Shown one piece after another: positions 39,321-47,057 of a DNA stretch of 47,057 bases. The stretch's first letter is position 1, and every line of letters starts with the position of its first letter. The notes under the pieces were generated by a model that did not search any database, had not been told where the DNA came from, and was given only the letters and a program-made list of their open reading frames with translations. Both the position numbers and the translations under genes were made by a program. Source of the DNA: Pseudomonas sp. C1C7 (GTDB taxonomy: Bacteria; Pseudomonadota; Gammaproteobacteria; Pseudomonadales; Pseudomonadaceae); the NCBI RefSeq assembly GCF_013359595.1, contig NZ_JABFMP010000017.1, forward strand, positions 87,599-134,655, read 5' to 3'.

Positions 39321-39785
39321 ATGCTCATCGGCATCCTGCTGGTCATCACCTGGGTGATCCTGTTGCTGCGCTATCCGGCCAAGGCCCTGCCGGTTTCACT
39401 GGCGGCCGCCATCGGCCTGGGCCTGGTCGCCACCTGGGTGGTCTGGATGGATCACCGCGAACTCAAGCAACTGCAACGCCTGGAGCTGCGCATCAGCTAC
39501 GCACCGCAACAGTGCCCCGCCGACCGTCCGCTGAAACTCACCATGAAAAACGGCAACGACGTGCCCCTGACCGAGTTGCGCTGGCGGGTGGCGGCCTACG
39601 CGCCGGGTGACACCGTCAACCTCGCCGATAACCAATACACCGCCCCACGCTACCGTGGCCCCGGCGAATTACAGGCCGGCGATAGCTGGGACGACTGCCT
39701 GCCGCTGCCGCCACTACGCCCCGGCTATCGCCCGGAAACCCTGGAGTTTCGCGCCGAGCGTTTGCAAGGCAGCTTCTCCGACTGA
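39321..39785 (+). CDS. Small membrane protein of unknown function
   Basis: A 154-residue protein with two hydrophobic helices at the N-terminus (3-15 and 25-42: LVITWVILLLRYP and LAAAIGLGLVATWVVW). A soluble, probably periplasmic domain follows, with two cysteines and many Pro residues and a β-rich character (LELRISYAPQQCPADRPLKL). I do not recognise a characterised family; similar proteins in pseudomonads are often labelled multidrug transporter without evidence. The Shine-Dalgarno sequence is weak. It lies 35 bases before the SDR gene and may be co-transcribed with it. Confidence 0.7.
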   Translation: MLIGILLVITWVILLLRYPAKALPVSLAAAIGLGLVATWVVWMDHRELKQLQRLELRISYAPQQCPADRPLKLTMKNGNDVPLTELRWRVAAYAPGDTVNLADNQYTAPRYRGPGELQAGDSWDDCLPLPPLRPGYRPETLEFRAERLQGSFSD

Positions 39786-39820
39786 CCCCTTTTCCCAACT
39801 GATTGCACAAGGACCGCGCC

Positions 39821-40645
39821 ATGCCCGTTGCGTTGATTACCGGTTGTTCCAGCGGCATCGGCCGCGCCCTGGCCGATGCGTTCAAGGTCGCCGGCTACAA
39901 AGTCTGGGCCACCGCCCGCAAGCCTGAAGATGTAGCGATGTTGGCTGCTGCCGGCTTCAACGCCGTGCAACTGGACGTCAACGATGGCCAGGCGCTCGAG
40001 CAACTGAGCGAGCGGATCAACCAGCAACATGGCGGCCTCGATGTGTTGATCAACAACGCAGGTTACGGCGCCATGGGTCCGTTGCTCGATGGCGGTGTGC
40101 CGGCTATGCAGCGCCAGTTCGAAACCAATGTGTTCGCCATCGTCGGCGTGACCCGCGCCCTCTTCCCGGTACTGCGCCGGGCCAAGGGCATCGTGGTCAA
40201 CGTCGGTAGCGTATCCGGCGTGCTGGTCACCCCGTTCGCTGGCGCCTACTGCGCGTCCAAGGCCGCCGTGCATGCCTTGAGCGATGCCTTGCGCATGGAA
40301 CTGGCGCCGTTCGGCGTGCGGGTCATGGAAGTGCAGCCCGGCGCCATCGCTTCCAGTTTTGCCAAGAACGCCGGTCATGAAGCCGAGCAACTGATCAGCG
40401 AACAATCGCCATGGTTCCCGCTGCGCGAAGGCATTCGTGCGCGGGCCAGGGCGTCCCAGGACAAGCCGACGCCCGCCAGTGAATTCGCCGCCGGGCTGCT
40501 CAAGGCCGTGCAGCAGAGCAAGCCGCCGCGCCTGATTCGCCTGGGCAATGGCAGCCGGGCGTTGCCGCTGCTGGCGACCCTGTTGCCCAAGGGGTTGCTG
40601 GAGTCGACGTTGATGAAGCGGTTCGGCTTGCGCGGGCAGCTTTGA
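39821..40645 (+). CDS. Short-chain dehydrogenase/reductase family oxidoreductase
   Basis: A 274-residue classical SDR. The cofactor motif TGCSSGIG is at 8-15, NNAGYG near 85, and the catalytic Tyr-x-x-x-Lys is in AYCASKAAVHAL near 150, after a Ser in VGSVSGV. The C-terminal part (MEVQPGAIASSF) is usual for the class. NADPH is likely, from the basic residues after the second strand (TARKPED). The substrate cannot be deduced. AAGGA lies before ATG 39821. Confidence 0.85.
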   Translation: MPVALITGCSSGIGRALADAFKVAGYKVWATARKPEDVAMLAAAGFNAVQLDVNDGQALEQLSERINQQHGGLDVLINNAGYGAMGPLLDGGVPAMQRQFETNVFAIVGVTRALFPVLRRAKGIVVNVGSVSGVLVTPFAGAYCASKAAVHALSDALRMELAPFGVRVMEVQPGAIASSFAKNAGHEAEQLISEQSPWFPLREGIRARARASQDKPTPASEFAAGLLKAVQQSKPPRLIRLGNGSRALPLLATLLPKGLLESTLMKRFGLRGQL

Positions 40646-40652
40646 GACTGAG

Positions 40653-40758
40653 TCGCCCCAATCGCGGGCAAGCCCGCTCCCACAGGTTTCGTGGTGAATA
40701 AAAAATCCCGGTTCACCGACGATCACTGTGGGAGCGGGCTTGCCCGCGATTGGGGCGA
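40653..40758. repeat. REP doublet, GTGGGAGCGGGCTTGCCCGC family
   Basis: The 33-bp arms 40653-40685 and 40726-40758 are exact inverted complements. It separates the convergent SDR and HlyD-type adaptor genes and can end both transcripts. Confidence 0.93.
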
Positions 40759-40771
40759 CCCGGTCTGCCGG

Positions 40772-41635
40772 TTATGCACCATCACCCTGCTTGACCACCA
40801 CCGTGCAGGTAATCCCCGCCGCCAGCAGCACCCCTTCCGGCACTTCATCGATGTGGATCCGCACCGGCACTCGCTGTGCCAGGCGCACCCAGTTGAAGGT
40901 CGGGTTGACGTCGGCGATCAGCTCGCGGCTTTCCGGGTTGTCGCGGTCGTAGATGCCCCGGGAAATACTCTCCACATGGCCCTTGAGCACCTCGCCGCTC
41001 ATCAGCTGCATATCGGCCTTGTCACCGACCCGCACGTGGGGCAGCTTGGTTTCTTCGAAGAAGCCGTAGACCCAGAACGAATTCATGTCGACCACGGCCA
41101 TTTTCGCTTCGCCGATGCGCGCATAGTCGCCACGATGGACGTTCAGGTTGGTCACGTATCCGTCCACCGCCGCCCGAACTTCGGTGCGTTTGAGATTGAG
41201 CTCGGCCGCTTCCAGTTGCGCCTGGGCCTGTTGATAGTCGGCCAGCGCCGAGTCGGCGATGTTGCTGGCGTCGTCGCGGTTTTCCTTGGAGATAACCAGG
41301 TTGTCCAGGTCCGCGCGGCGATGGGCGTTGACCTTGCGCATCTCCCAGGTCGCCTTGCGCGACGCCACCAGCGACTGCGCCTGCTTGACCGCCAGGCGAT
41401 AGTGCTCGGGGTCGATCTGCATCAGCAGATCGCCCTTCTTCACCAGCTGGTTGTCACGCACCGGCACGTTCACCACTTCGCCGGTGACATCGGCAGCCAC
41501 GTTGATGATGTCGGCGCGCACGCGTCCGTCGCGGGTCCACGGCGTCTCCATGTAATGCACCCACAGGGTCCGGCCGATCCATATCGCCAGGGCCAGTACC
41601 AGCAGGGTCGCAAGCAGGCTGAAAAGCTTTTTCAT
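40772..41635 (-). CDS. HlyD family efflux adaptor (AaeA-like)
   Basis: A 287-residue membrane-fusion protein. A single N-terminal helix is followed by TPWTRDGRVRADIINVAADV, the AaeA/EmrA type start of the lipoyl domain. A short α-hairpin (about 75-140) and a β-barrel with VRAAVDGYVTNLNV follow. It bridges the FUSC permease and the outer-membrane factor. It is the last gene of a four-gene cluster on the minus strand, 10 bases after the DUF1656 gene. In E. coli AaeAB exports p-hydroxybenzoate; a similar aromatic-acid substrate is inferred. Confidence 0.85.
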   Translation of the reverse strand: MKKLFSLLATLLVLALAIWIGRTLWVHYMETPWTRDGRVRADIINVAADVTGEVVNVPVRDNQLVKKGDLLMQIDPEHYRLAVKQAQSLVASRKATWEMRKVNAHRRADLDNLVISKENRDDASNIADSALADYQQAQAQLEAAELNLKRTEVRAAVDGYVTNLNVHRGDYARIGEAKMAVVDMNSFWVYGFFEETKLPHVRVGDKADMQLMSGEVLKGHVESISRGIYDRDNPESRELIADVNPTFNWVRLAQRVPVRIHIDEVPEGVLLAAGITCTVVVKQGDGA

Positions 41636-41645
41636 CAGGGCGTTC

Positions 41646-41846
41646 TCAAGGGTAGACAGTCAGCGCCATGGCGCCGAACAGACAGGTAAACAGACTCAGG
41701 CGCAGCAGCGCCGGGTGCCAGAAGTAGCGGTACAGATCCAGGCCTGAAAAAAACCGGTCCAGCCCCCAGGCCAGTGCCGCGGCAATCAGAAACATCAGGG
41801 TCATGGTCGGCATGTACACGCCGTGGAAGGCGATTTCACGGGGCAT
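41646..41846 (-). CDS. DUF1656 (AaeX-like) small membrane protein
   Basis: A 66-residue protein with two hydrophobic helices (TMTLMFLIAAALAWGLDRFF and LRLSLFTCLFGAMALTVYP). DUF1656/AaeX proteins usually stand between the permease and adaptor genes of Aae-type systems, as here. The start overlaps the 3' end of the FUSC gene by 11 bases and AAGGA stands before it. The role is unknown; perhaps assembly of the permease. Confidence 0.85.
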   Translation of the reverse strand: MPREIAFHGVYMPTMTLMFLIAAALAWGLDRFFSGLDLYRYFWHPALLRLSLFTCLFGAMALTVYP

Positions 41847-44031
41847 GTTCGAGTCCTTGGGGCTGGGTCGCCCGGGCGTATTGCGACAGTGGCGATTGCG
41901 GGTCCAGCAGCGAAGTGCGGATGAAGTGCAGGTAGCTTTTCACCCGGCGTAACGCCGAGGTGTCGAAGTGCGGGGCGAAGGGCTCGTCGGTGGCCTGCAC
42001 GCGACTGATCGCATGATCGACCGCCACCAGTGCACGCTCCAGATTGCTCTGCCCCGGTTGCAAAAACAGTCGCACCAGCGCGCGGCCCATCACGCGGATC
42101 GACTGGCGCCACGGCTGGGTTTCGGCATAGGCCGGGTGTACTGGCAACGTCGCCTGTTCCTTGCGCAACTCGATGATCGCGTGACCGACTTCGAGCACCA
42201 CGAACATCCAGCGCAGCAGATTGCGCTGCACCTGCGGCTGCCCCGCCGCGAAGCCATAGGCCTGGTGGACAAGGTCGCGGGTGCGGCTTTCAAAACTCGA
42301 TGCCAGGCCCTTGAGCTTGCCGCTGATGGCGTACACCACCTGGCCGCGCAGATCCTGCTCCAGCCGGCGCCACAACCAGCGGCTGTTGGGCGGCAGGATG
42401 ATCGCCCCCGCCGCCGCGCACACCAGCATGCCGATCACCATGGCGATGTAGTCGTTGATAAAGGTGTAGGGGTTGTAGATGGTCAGGTTATCCGGCACCG
42501 AACCGATGCTGAAGAAGATCAGCAAGCCCACCCCGACCCCGGCGTATTGCGGCCGTGAGGCGAGGAACGCGCCGAGCACGAACACCGGCGCCAGCATCAC
42601 GCACAGCAAGGGGAAACCATCGATGTGCGGGAAGATGAAAAACATCTCGGCAAAACCGATCAGCGCCCCGAGGAAGGTGCCGCAGGCCATCTGGAAGGCC
42701 ATGCGTTTCGGGTTCGGCGTGGCGGCGGACAGGCCAACGGTGGCAGCGGCCACCAGGGTCATGGTCGCCCCGCTCGGCCACGCGGTGGCCACCCAATAAC
42801 TGCCCAGCACCAGCAGAATGAACGAGGCGCGAATGCCCGAAGCGGCGGCCGCCAGCCAGTTGGTCTGCGGAGTGAAAGGCTCGTCCCAGTGCTCGCGCTC
42901 GTGGCTGTGATCGGCCAGGGAAGCGTGGGTCTGTGCATAACTGTGCAAGTCGTCGACGAAGCGATAGAGCAGTTCGTAGGCGGTGTGGAAATCCAGCAAT
43001 TCGGCGTCGCTCGGCTGGCTCGCCTGGAAGGTTGCGCGCAGGCTGCGCACCCGCGCCGGCAAGCCTTCCTTGTAGGCGGTCAAGGCGGTGACCAGACGCG
43101 CCGCATCGGCGTTGGTCAGGGCGCGACCGCTGAAGCCGTCGAGCACTTCGGCCAGGTCCTGCAGCCCCGGTTTGATCGCCGCGGCCGCCTGCTCGCTGCA
43201 ACTGCCGCGCAAACGTTCGAGCAACTGATGCAGGGCGTTGAAACGGGTGCTGATGCCCATGAACTCACTGTTCAGCCGACTGAGTCGACCGTTGCGCCGA
43301 CGCATGTGCGGGTCTTCGAACACGGTGACGCTGCGCAGGCTTTCCAGGCCCACCGCCTCGGCGATGAAGCGTACGTTGCCGGCTTCGAATGCCTCCTGCT
43401 TGCTGCGCCCGCGCAGGCCATCGGTGACGAACAGGGCGAATACGCCGAAGCGCTGGTACAAGGCATTGCGCATGGCGGCACTGGAGGTTTGCGGCAGGAT
43501 CGCGGCGCTGACCAGGGTCGAGCAGAGAATCCCCAGGGAGATTTCCAGCACCCGCCATACCGCCATCATGAACGCGCCGTCGGGATGGGCCAGGGCCGGC
43601 AATCCCACCATCGCCGCCGTATAACCGGCCAGCACAAAACCGTAGGCGCGGAAGTTGCGACTGCGCGCCGCGCCCGCCGAGCAGACACCGACCCAGATCG
43701 CCAGCGCGCCGAGGAACAGCTCGGTGTTCTGCGCGAACAGGGCCATCAGCGCCACCATCACCGCGGACCCTGCCAGGGTGCCGAGGAAGCGATAGAAGCT
43801 CTTGGCGAACACCTGGCCGGATTGCGGCTGCATGACAATGAACACAGTGATCATCGCCGTGCGCGGCTGCGGCAGCTCCAGGCGCATGGCGAGCCAGAGC
43901 GTGAGGAACGCGGCGATCAGCACCTTGAAGATGTAGACCCAGGTCACGCCGTCGCTGCGTGCCCAGTCAAAGAAACCCCGGCGCCATTCGAGGGAGTGGA
44001 GCCAGCGCAGAGGGGCGGGCATGGGGGTCAT
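41836..44031 (-). CDS. FUSC family inner-membrane efflux protein (AaeB-like)
   Basis: A 731-residue protein with two blocks of five to six helices (about 30-180 and 395-530), each followed by a cytoplasmic helical region, the FUSC/AaeB plan. Segments such as RTAMITVFIVMQPQSGQVFAKSFYRFLGT are typical. It exports aromatic carboxylic acids or similar toxic organics in known members, probably using the proton gradient. It is downstream of the outer-membrane factor gene (52 bases) and overlaps the DUF1656 gene, so one operon. Confidence 0.87.
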   Translation of the reverse strand: MTPMPAPLRWLHSLEWRRGFFDWARSDGVTWVYIFKVLIAAFLTLWLAMRLELPQPRTAMITVFIVMQPQSGQVFAKSFYRFLGTLAGSAVMVALMALFAQNTELFLGALAIWVGVCSAGAARSRNFRAYGFVLAGYTAAMVGLPALAHPDGAFMMAVWRVLEISLGILCSTLVSAAILPQTSSAAMRNALYQRFGVFALFVTDGLRGRSKQEAFEAGNVRFIAEAVGLESLRSVTVFEDPHMRRRNGRLSRLNSEFMGISTRFNALHQLLERLRGSCSEQAAAAIKPGLQDLAEVLDGFSGRALTNADAARLVTALTAYKEGLPARVRSLRATFQASQPSDAELLDFHTAYELLYRFVDDLHSYAQTHASLADHSHEREHWDEPFTPQTNWLAAAASGIRASFILLVLGSYWVATAWPSGATMTLVAAATVGLSAATPNPKRMAFQMACGTFLGALIGFAEMFFIFPHIDGFPLLCVMLAPVFVLGAFLASRPQYAGVGVGLLIFFSIGSVPDNLTIYNPYTFINDYIAMVIGMLVCAAAGAIILPPNSRWLWRRLEQDLRGQVVYAISGKLKGLASSFESRTRDLVHQAYGFAAGQPQVQRNLLRWMFVVLEVGHAIIELRKEQATLPVHPAYAETQPWRQSIRVMGRALVRLFLQPGQSNLERALVAVDHAISRVQATDEPFAPHFDTSALRRVKSYLHFIRTSLLDPQSPLSQYARATQPQGLEHAP

Positions 44032-44083
44032 GGGAACCTGCTCAGTAAATATCAGTCATGGCACAGAACAACTGGGTTTGTGT

Positions 44084-45595
44084 TCAATTGACGAGGCTCT
44101 GCAATAGGCGCGGAGTTTTAGGCGCAACGGTCTCGCTCTCCTGCGGCACATCACTCCCCGCCCCCAACCCACCACCCAGCGCCGTCACCAACTCCGCATG
44201 GGCGCTCAACCGCGCCGCCTGCACCTGCTGCTGGACCTGCTGCTGTTTGAACAACAACGTCTGCGCATTGAGCACGTTGAGGTAATCGGTGAGCCCACGC
44301 TGATAGGCGATCATCGCGATGTCGTAGGTCTTCTGCGCCGTGGCCACCGACTCGGCAGCGAAGGACTGCTGCTTGTCCATCGATTCGCGGCGGATCAACT
44401 GATCGGAGATGTTCTTCAGTGCATTGACCAGAGTCTGGTTGTACCTGGCCACCGCCATGTCGTACCCCGCCGAAGCCTCACCCAGTTCGGCGCGCAGACG
44501 GCCGCCGTCGAAAATCGGCAGGGAAATCGCCGGGCCCACGCTGTAGTTGAGTTTCTTGCCGGTCAGGAACTCCAGCGCCCCGCCACCGGTGGCCATGTAG
44601 CCCAGGCTGCCGACCAGATCGACGTTGGGGTAGAAACCGGCGTGGGCCACATCGATACCCCGGGCCTGCGCAGCCACTTGCCAGCGACTGGCGACCACGT
44701 CCGGACGCTGGCCGAGCAGTTGCGCGGGCAACGCCGAGGGTAATTTCAGCGCGGCGCCAAGCTTCAGCGTCGGACGCTGCAACTGCGCGCCCTCGCCCGG
44801 CCCCTTGCCCGCCAGTGCGGCCAGTTGGTTGCGGCTCAGGGCGATCTCTTCGTCCAGCGCATCGATTTGCCGATGGGTTTCCGGCAGCGGCGTCTGCGCC
44901 TGGCTGACTTCGAAGTGAGTGCCTATGCCGCCGTTCAGACGCTTTTGCGCCAGATCGAGAATCTGCTGTTGCTGATGCAGGGTCGCTTCGACGATGTCCC
45001 GCTGCGCGTAATGCAACGACAGCTCGATGTAGACCCGCACGATGTTGTTCTGCAATTCGAGCTGGGCCTGACGCGCTTCGGCGACGGTCATGTGGGCGAT
45101 GTCCACCGCACGCTCGGTGTTGTTACTCTCGCGGCCCCACAGGTCGAGGGCGTAGCTGAAACCCAGCGCGGCGTTGTTGTCCCAGGTGGTGGTGTTGGCC
45201 AGATCGCCCGGGCCGTAGAACGGGTCGGTGGGCCAGTTGTGCCGCTTGAGGGTGGACTCGCCATTGATCTGCAGCGATTCGGCGGACTCGGCGAAACCGG
45301 CCATCGACTTGGCCTGACGCACCCGCGCCGCGGCCATGGCCATGGTCGGGCTGCCTTGTACGGCAAGGTCGATCCAGCGATTCAGTTGCGGGTCGCCATA
45401 GGCCTGCCACCATTGGGCGGTGGGCCAGTGCGCATCCTGAGCGGCGCTCTGGATGGCTTCGTCGGTGGCCAGTGAATTGGCCTCCAGCGCCTTGCCCTGC
45501 GGGGCAATACCTCCGGTTCCGATGCAGCCGCTGATTGCCAGGGTTAAAGCCAAAACACTGAGCGACTCGAGCGCTCTGCTGATGCGACGCGGCAC
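44084..45595 (-). CDS. Outer-membrane efflux lipoprotein, NodT/OprM type
   Basis: A 503-residue TolC-like factor. The signal peptide ends LALTLAISGC with a lipobox Cys. Two OEP repeats of long helices follow (AEARQAQLELQNNIVRVYIELS and VATAQKTYDIAMIAYQRGLTDYLNVL), typical of RND/MFS-partner channels. GTG 45595 is chosen; an extension to 45679 would translate the REP doublet upstream. It is the first gene of the efflux operon, divergent from the LysR gene. Confidence 0.87.
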   Translation of the reverse strand: MPRRISRALESLSVLALTLAISGCIGTGGIAPQGKALEANSLATDEAIQSAAQDAHWPTAQWWQAYGDPQLNRWIDLAVQGSPTMAMAAARVRQAKSMAGFAESAESLQINGESTLKRHNWPTDPFYGPGDLANTTTWDNNAALGFSYALDLWGRESNNTERAVDIAHMTVAEARQAQLELQNNIVRVYIELSLHYAQRDIVEATLHQQQQILDLAQKRLNGGIGTHFEVSQAQTPLPETHRQIDALDEEIALSRNQLAALAGKGPGEGAQLQRPTLKLGAALKLPSALPAQLLGQRPDVVASRWQVAAQARGIDVAHAGFYPNVDLVGSLGYMATGGGALEFLTGKKLNYSVGPAISLPIFDGGRLRAELGEASAGYDMAVARYNQTLVNALKNISDQLIRRESMDKQQSFAAESVATAQKTYDIAMIAYQRGLTDYLNVLNAQTLLFKQQQVQQQVQAARLSAHAELVTALGGGLGAGSDVPQESETVAPKTPRLLQSLVN

Positions 45596-45628
45596 TGCTG
45601 AAGATTCCTGAGGCTGATAGATGGCCCG

Positions 45629-45706
45629 TGTAGGAGCTGCCGAAGGCTGCGATCTTTTGATCTTGATCTTGAAAATCAAAAGATCGCAGCCTTCGGCAGT
45701 TTCTAC
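45629..45706. repeat. REP doublet, AGATCGCAGCCT family
   Basis: TGTAGGAGCTGCCGAAGGCT followed by GCGATCTTTTGAT pairs with ATCAAAAGATCGCAGCCTTC and GGCAGTTTCTACA, with two mismatches. It sits in the divergent promoter region of the efflux operon and its LysR gene. Confidence 0.88.
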
Positions 45707-45858
45707 AGAGATGGGCGAAATTCTATGGGGAGCCGTTTCAGGCGATAAGCTGGGATTCCTGTGATTCTTTGTTACCGTTAACGAGATAATCCCTAAGTCG
45801 GGGGTCTCAGCCCCTGAAACTTCGTGTCACAATTTGCCATCGAACCCGAGAGCACCCC

Positions 45859-46827
45859 ATGGACACATTGCAAAACATGCGCGCCTTCAGTTACGTGGCC
45901 GAGGCCGGCAGTTTCACCGCCGCCGCCGTGCAACTGGACACCACCACCGCCAACGTCTCGCGCGCGGTCTCCAACCTGGAAGCCCACCTGCAAACCCGCC
46001 TGCTCAACCGCACCACCCGACGCATCGCCCTGACCGAAGCCGGCAAGCGCTACCTGCTGCGCTGCGAACAGATCCTGGCCTACGTCGAAGAGGCCGAAGC
46101 CGAAGCCAGCGACGCCCACGCCCGCCCGGCCGGACAACTGAAAGTGCACACCATGACCGGTATCGGCCAGCACTTCGTCATCGACGCCATCGCCCGCTAC
46201 CGCAAGACCCACCCGGACGTGACCTTCGACCTGACCCTGGCCAACCGCGTCCCGGACCTGCTCGACGAGGGCTATGACGTGTCCATCGTCCTCGCCAGCG
46301 AACTGCCGGACTCGGGTTTCGTCTCCCAACGCCTGGGCATCACCTACAGCATCGTTTGCGCCTCCCCGGCCTACGTCAAAGCCAACGGCTGCGCGCAAAA
46401 ACCCGCCGACCTGCTCAACCACTCCTGCCTGCGTCTGGTCAGCCCGGTCATTCCCCTGGAAAAATGGGCCTTCGACGGCCCGGACGGCCAGGAAATGGTC
46501 ACCATCAACAGCTCCCCTTTCCTGGTGAACTCCGCCGACGCCATGAAAACCGCAATCACCAGTGGCATGGGCGTCGGCGTCCTGCCGCTGTACGCCGCCA
46601 TCGAAGGCCTGCGCAACGGCTCGCTGGTTCGCATGATGCCCAACTACCGCTCCCAGGAACTGAACCTCTACGCCATCTACCCGTCCCGGCAGTACCTGGA
46701 TGCAAAGATCAAAACCTGGGTCGAATACCTGCGCGGATCCCTGCCGGAGTTGCTGGCGGCGCACCAGGCGGAACTGGCGGCGTATGAACTGAGCGGCAGC
46801 CTGGCGGGGGCTCGGGTGGCCACCTGA
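45859..46827 (+). CDS. LysR family transcriptional regulator
   Basis: A 322-residue regulator. Winged helix-turn-helix at 1-60 (MRAFSYVAEAGSFTAAAVQL, SRAVSNLEAHLQTRLLNRTT) and a LysR substrate-binding domain from about 90. It is divergent from the efflux operon, the usual place of a regulator of an Aae-type system (AaeR in E. coli responds to aromatic acids). The intergenic stretch holds the dyad TTACCGTTAACGAG that could be part of its site, but no clear T-N11-A box is singled out. Confidence 0.88.
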   Translation: MDTLQNMRAFSYVAEAGSFTAAAVQLDTTTANVSRAVSNLEAHLQTRLLNRTTRRIALTEAGKRYLLRCEQILAYVEEAEAEASDAHARPAGQLKVHTMTGIGQHFVIDAIARYRKTHPDVTFDLTLANRVPDLLDEGYDVSIVLASELPDSGFVSQRLGITYSIVCASPAYVKANGCAQKPADLLNHSCLRLVSPVIPLEKWAFDGPDGQEMVTINSSPFLVNSADAMKTAITSGMGVGVLPLYAAIEGLRNGSLVRMMPNYRSQELNLYAIYPSRQYLDAKIKTWVEYLRGSLPELLAAHQAELAAYELSGSLAGARVAT

Positions 46828-46850
46828 TCCACCCGGCATTCACAACCCCC

Positions 46851-46939
46851 GTGCAGGAGCTGTCGAGTGAAACGAGGCTGCGATCTTTTGATTTTTAAAA
46901 ACAAGATCAAAAGATCGCTGCCTTCGGCAGCTCCTACAC
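46851..46939. repeat. Hybrid REP doublet after the LysR gene
   Basis: The left arm is of the TGTCGAG...GAGGCTGCGATC subtype, the right arm of the CTGCCTTCGGCAGCTCCTAC subtype. They pair over GATCTTTTGAT/ATCAAAAGATC and at the outer ends but not in the middle. It looks like recombination between the two subtypes seen at 20738 and 45629. It probably ends the LysR transcript. Confidence 0.8.
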
Positions 46940-46967
46940 GAAACCGCTTTTGCTTTTGATTTTGATC

Positions 46968-47057
46968 CACCCGCCCCTTCGGCAGGCTGAGTGGAGGCGT
47001 TCATCCGGGGGTGAGGCGCGTAGCGCCGTGCGGCGAAGCCGCACACATCGAGAGGAG
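46968..47057. repeat. GC-rich repeat at the window edge
   Basis: CACCCGCCCCTTCGGCAGGC starts a block with GGCGCG-TA-GCGCC and the perfect hairpin GTGCGGC-GAA-GCCGCAC (47028-47044). The style is that of a further pseudomonad intergenic repeat. It is probably cut by the window end; no gene is seen. Confidence 0.5.

Noticed and set aside
42625..44091. A 488-codon plus-strand frame opposite the FUSC gene
   Set aside because: Antisense to a clear transporter gene. Gln/Arg/Gly-rich composition indicates a shadow.

Overview
The window is a high-GC chromosomal segment that looks like the Pseudomonas fluorescens group. The evidence is a complete alginate cluster in canonical order, an arginine-racemase-type dauBAR locus, an EstB-type carboxylesterase whose Ser/Asp/His positions match the P. 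fluorescens enzyme, and many intergenic REP-type inverted repeats of the kind common in this group. All assignments come from reading the sequence; no search was run.

Left part (1-9,400). A tandem array of DUF1120, pilin-like secreted proteins (three complete, one cut by the window edge) runs into a GntR/FadR-type regulator and its co-oriented MFS transporter. An mqsRA toxin-antitoxin pair with a perfect 11-bp inverted-repeat operator follows. Next is an aapJQMP general L-amino-acid ABC transporter on the minus strand, facing mqsRA across a strong bidirectional terminator.

Middle-left (9,400-21,800). This part holds estB and rhlB, then a D-arginine utilisation cluster: dauB, dauA and the regulator dauR, facing a periplasmic amino-acid binding protein gene. 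The promoters of dauB and of the binding-protein gene share a CTAAAAGTCCA-NN-ATGGA motif laid over the predicted -10 boxes, which makes it a good candidate DauR operator. Beyond these are moaCDE (molybdopterin), a PIN-PhoH ATPase, a divergent-looking polysaccharide deacetylase and yaaA.

Centre (21,700-39,170). An 820-bp AT-richer regulatory region precedes the twelve-gene alginate operon algD-alg8-alg44-algK-algE-algG-algX-algL-algI-algJ-algF-algA. AlgA and AlgD make GDP-mannuronate. Alg8/Alg44 polymerise it under c-di-GMP control. AlgG, AlgX, AlgL and AlgK act in the periplasm. AlgI/J/F with AlgX acetylate, and AlgE exports. The operon has been invaded by repeats: a 108-bp REP doublet lies inside the algK signal-peptide coding region without breaking the frame, another lies between algL and algI, and heptamer-based AAGCTNC repeats lie between algD/alg8 and algF/algA.

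Right part (39,170-47,057). A small two-helix membrane protein, a short-chain dehydrogenase, an AaeXAB-like aromatic-acid efflux cluster (outer-membrane factor, FUSC permease, DUF1656 protein, HlyD adaptor) and a divergent LysR regulator end the window in repeat-rich sequence.

The most unusual observation is the in-frame REP doublet in algK: computing its removal restores an ordinary lipoprotein signal peptide. The shared dau operator and the several mutually nested repeat families come next. I did not see an obviously new multi-gene system.
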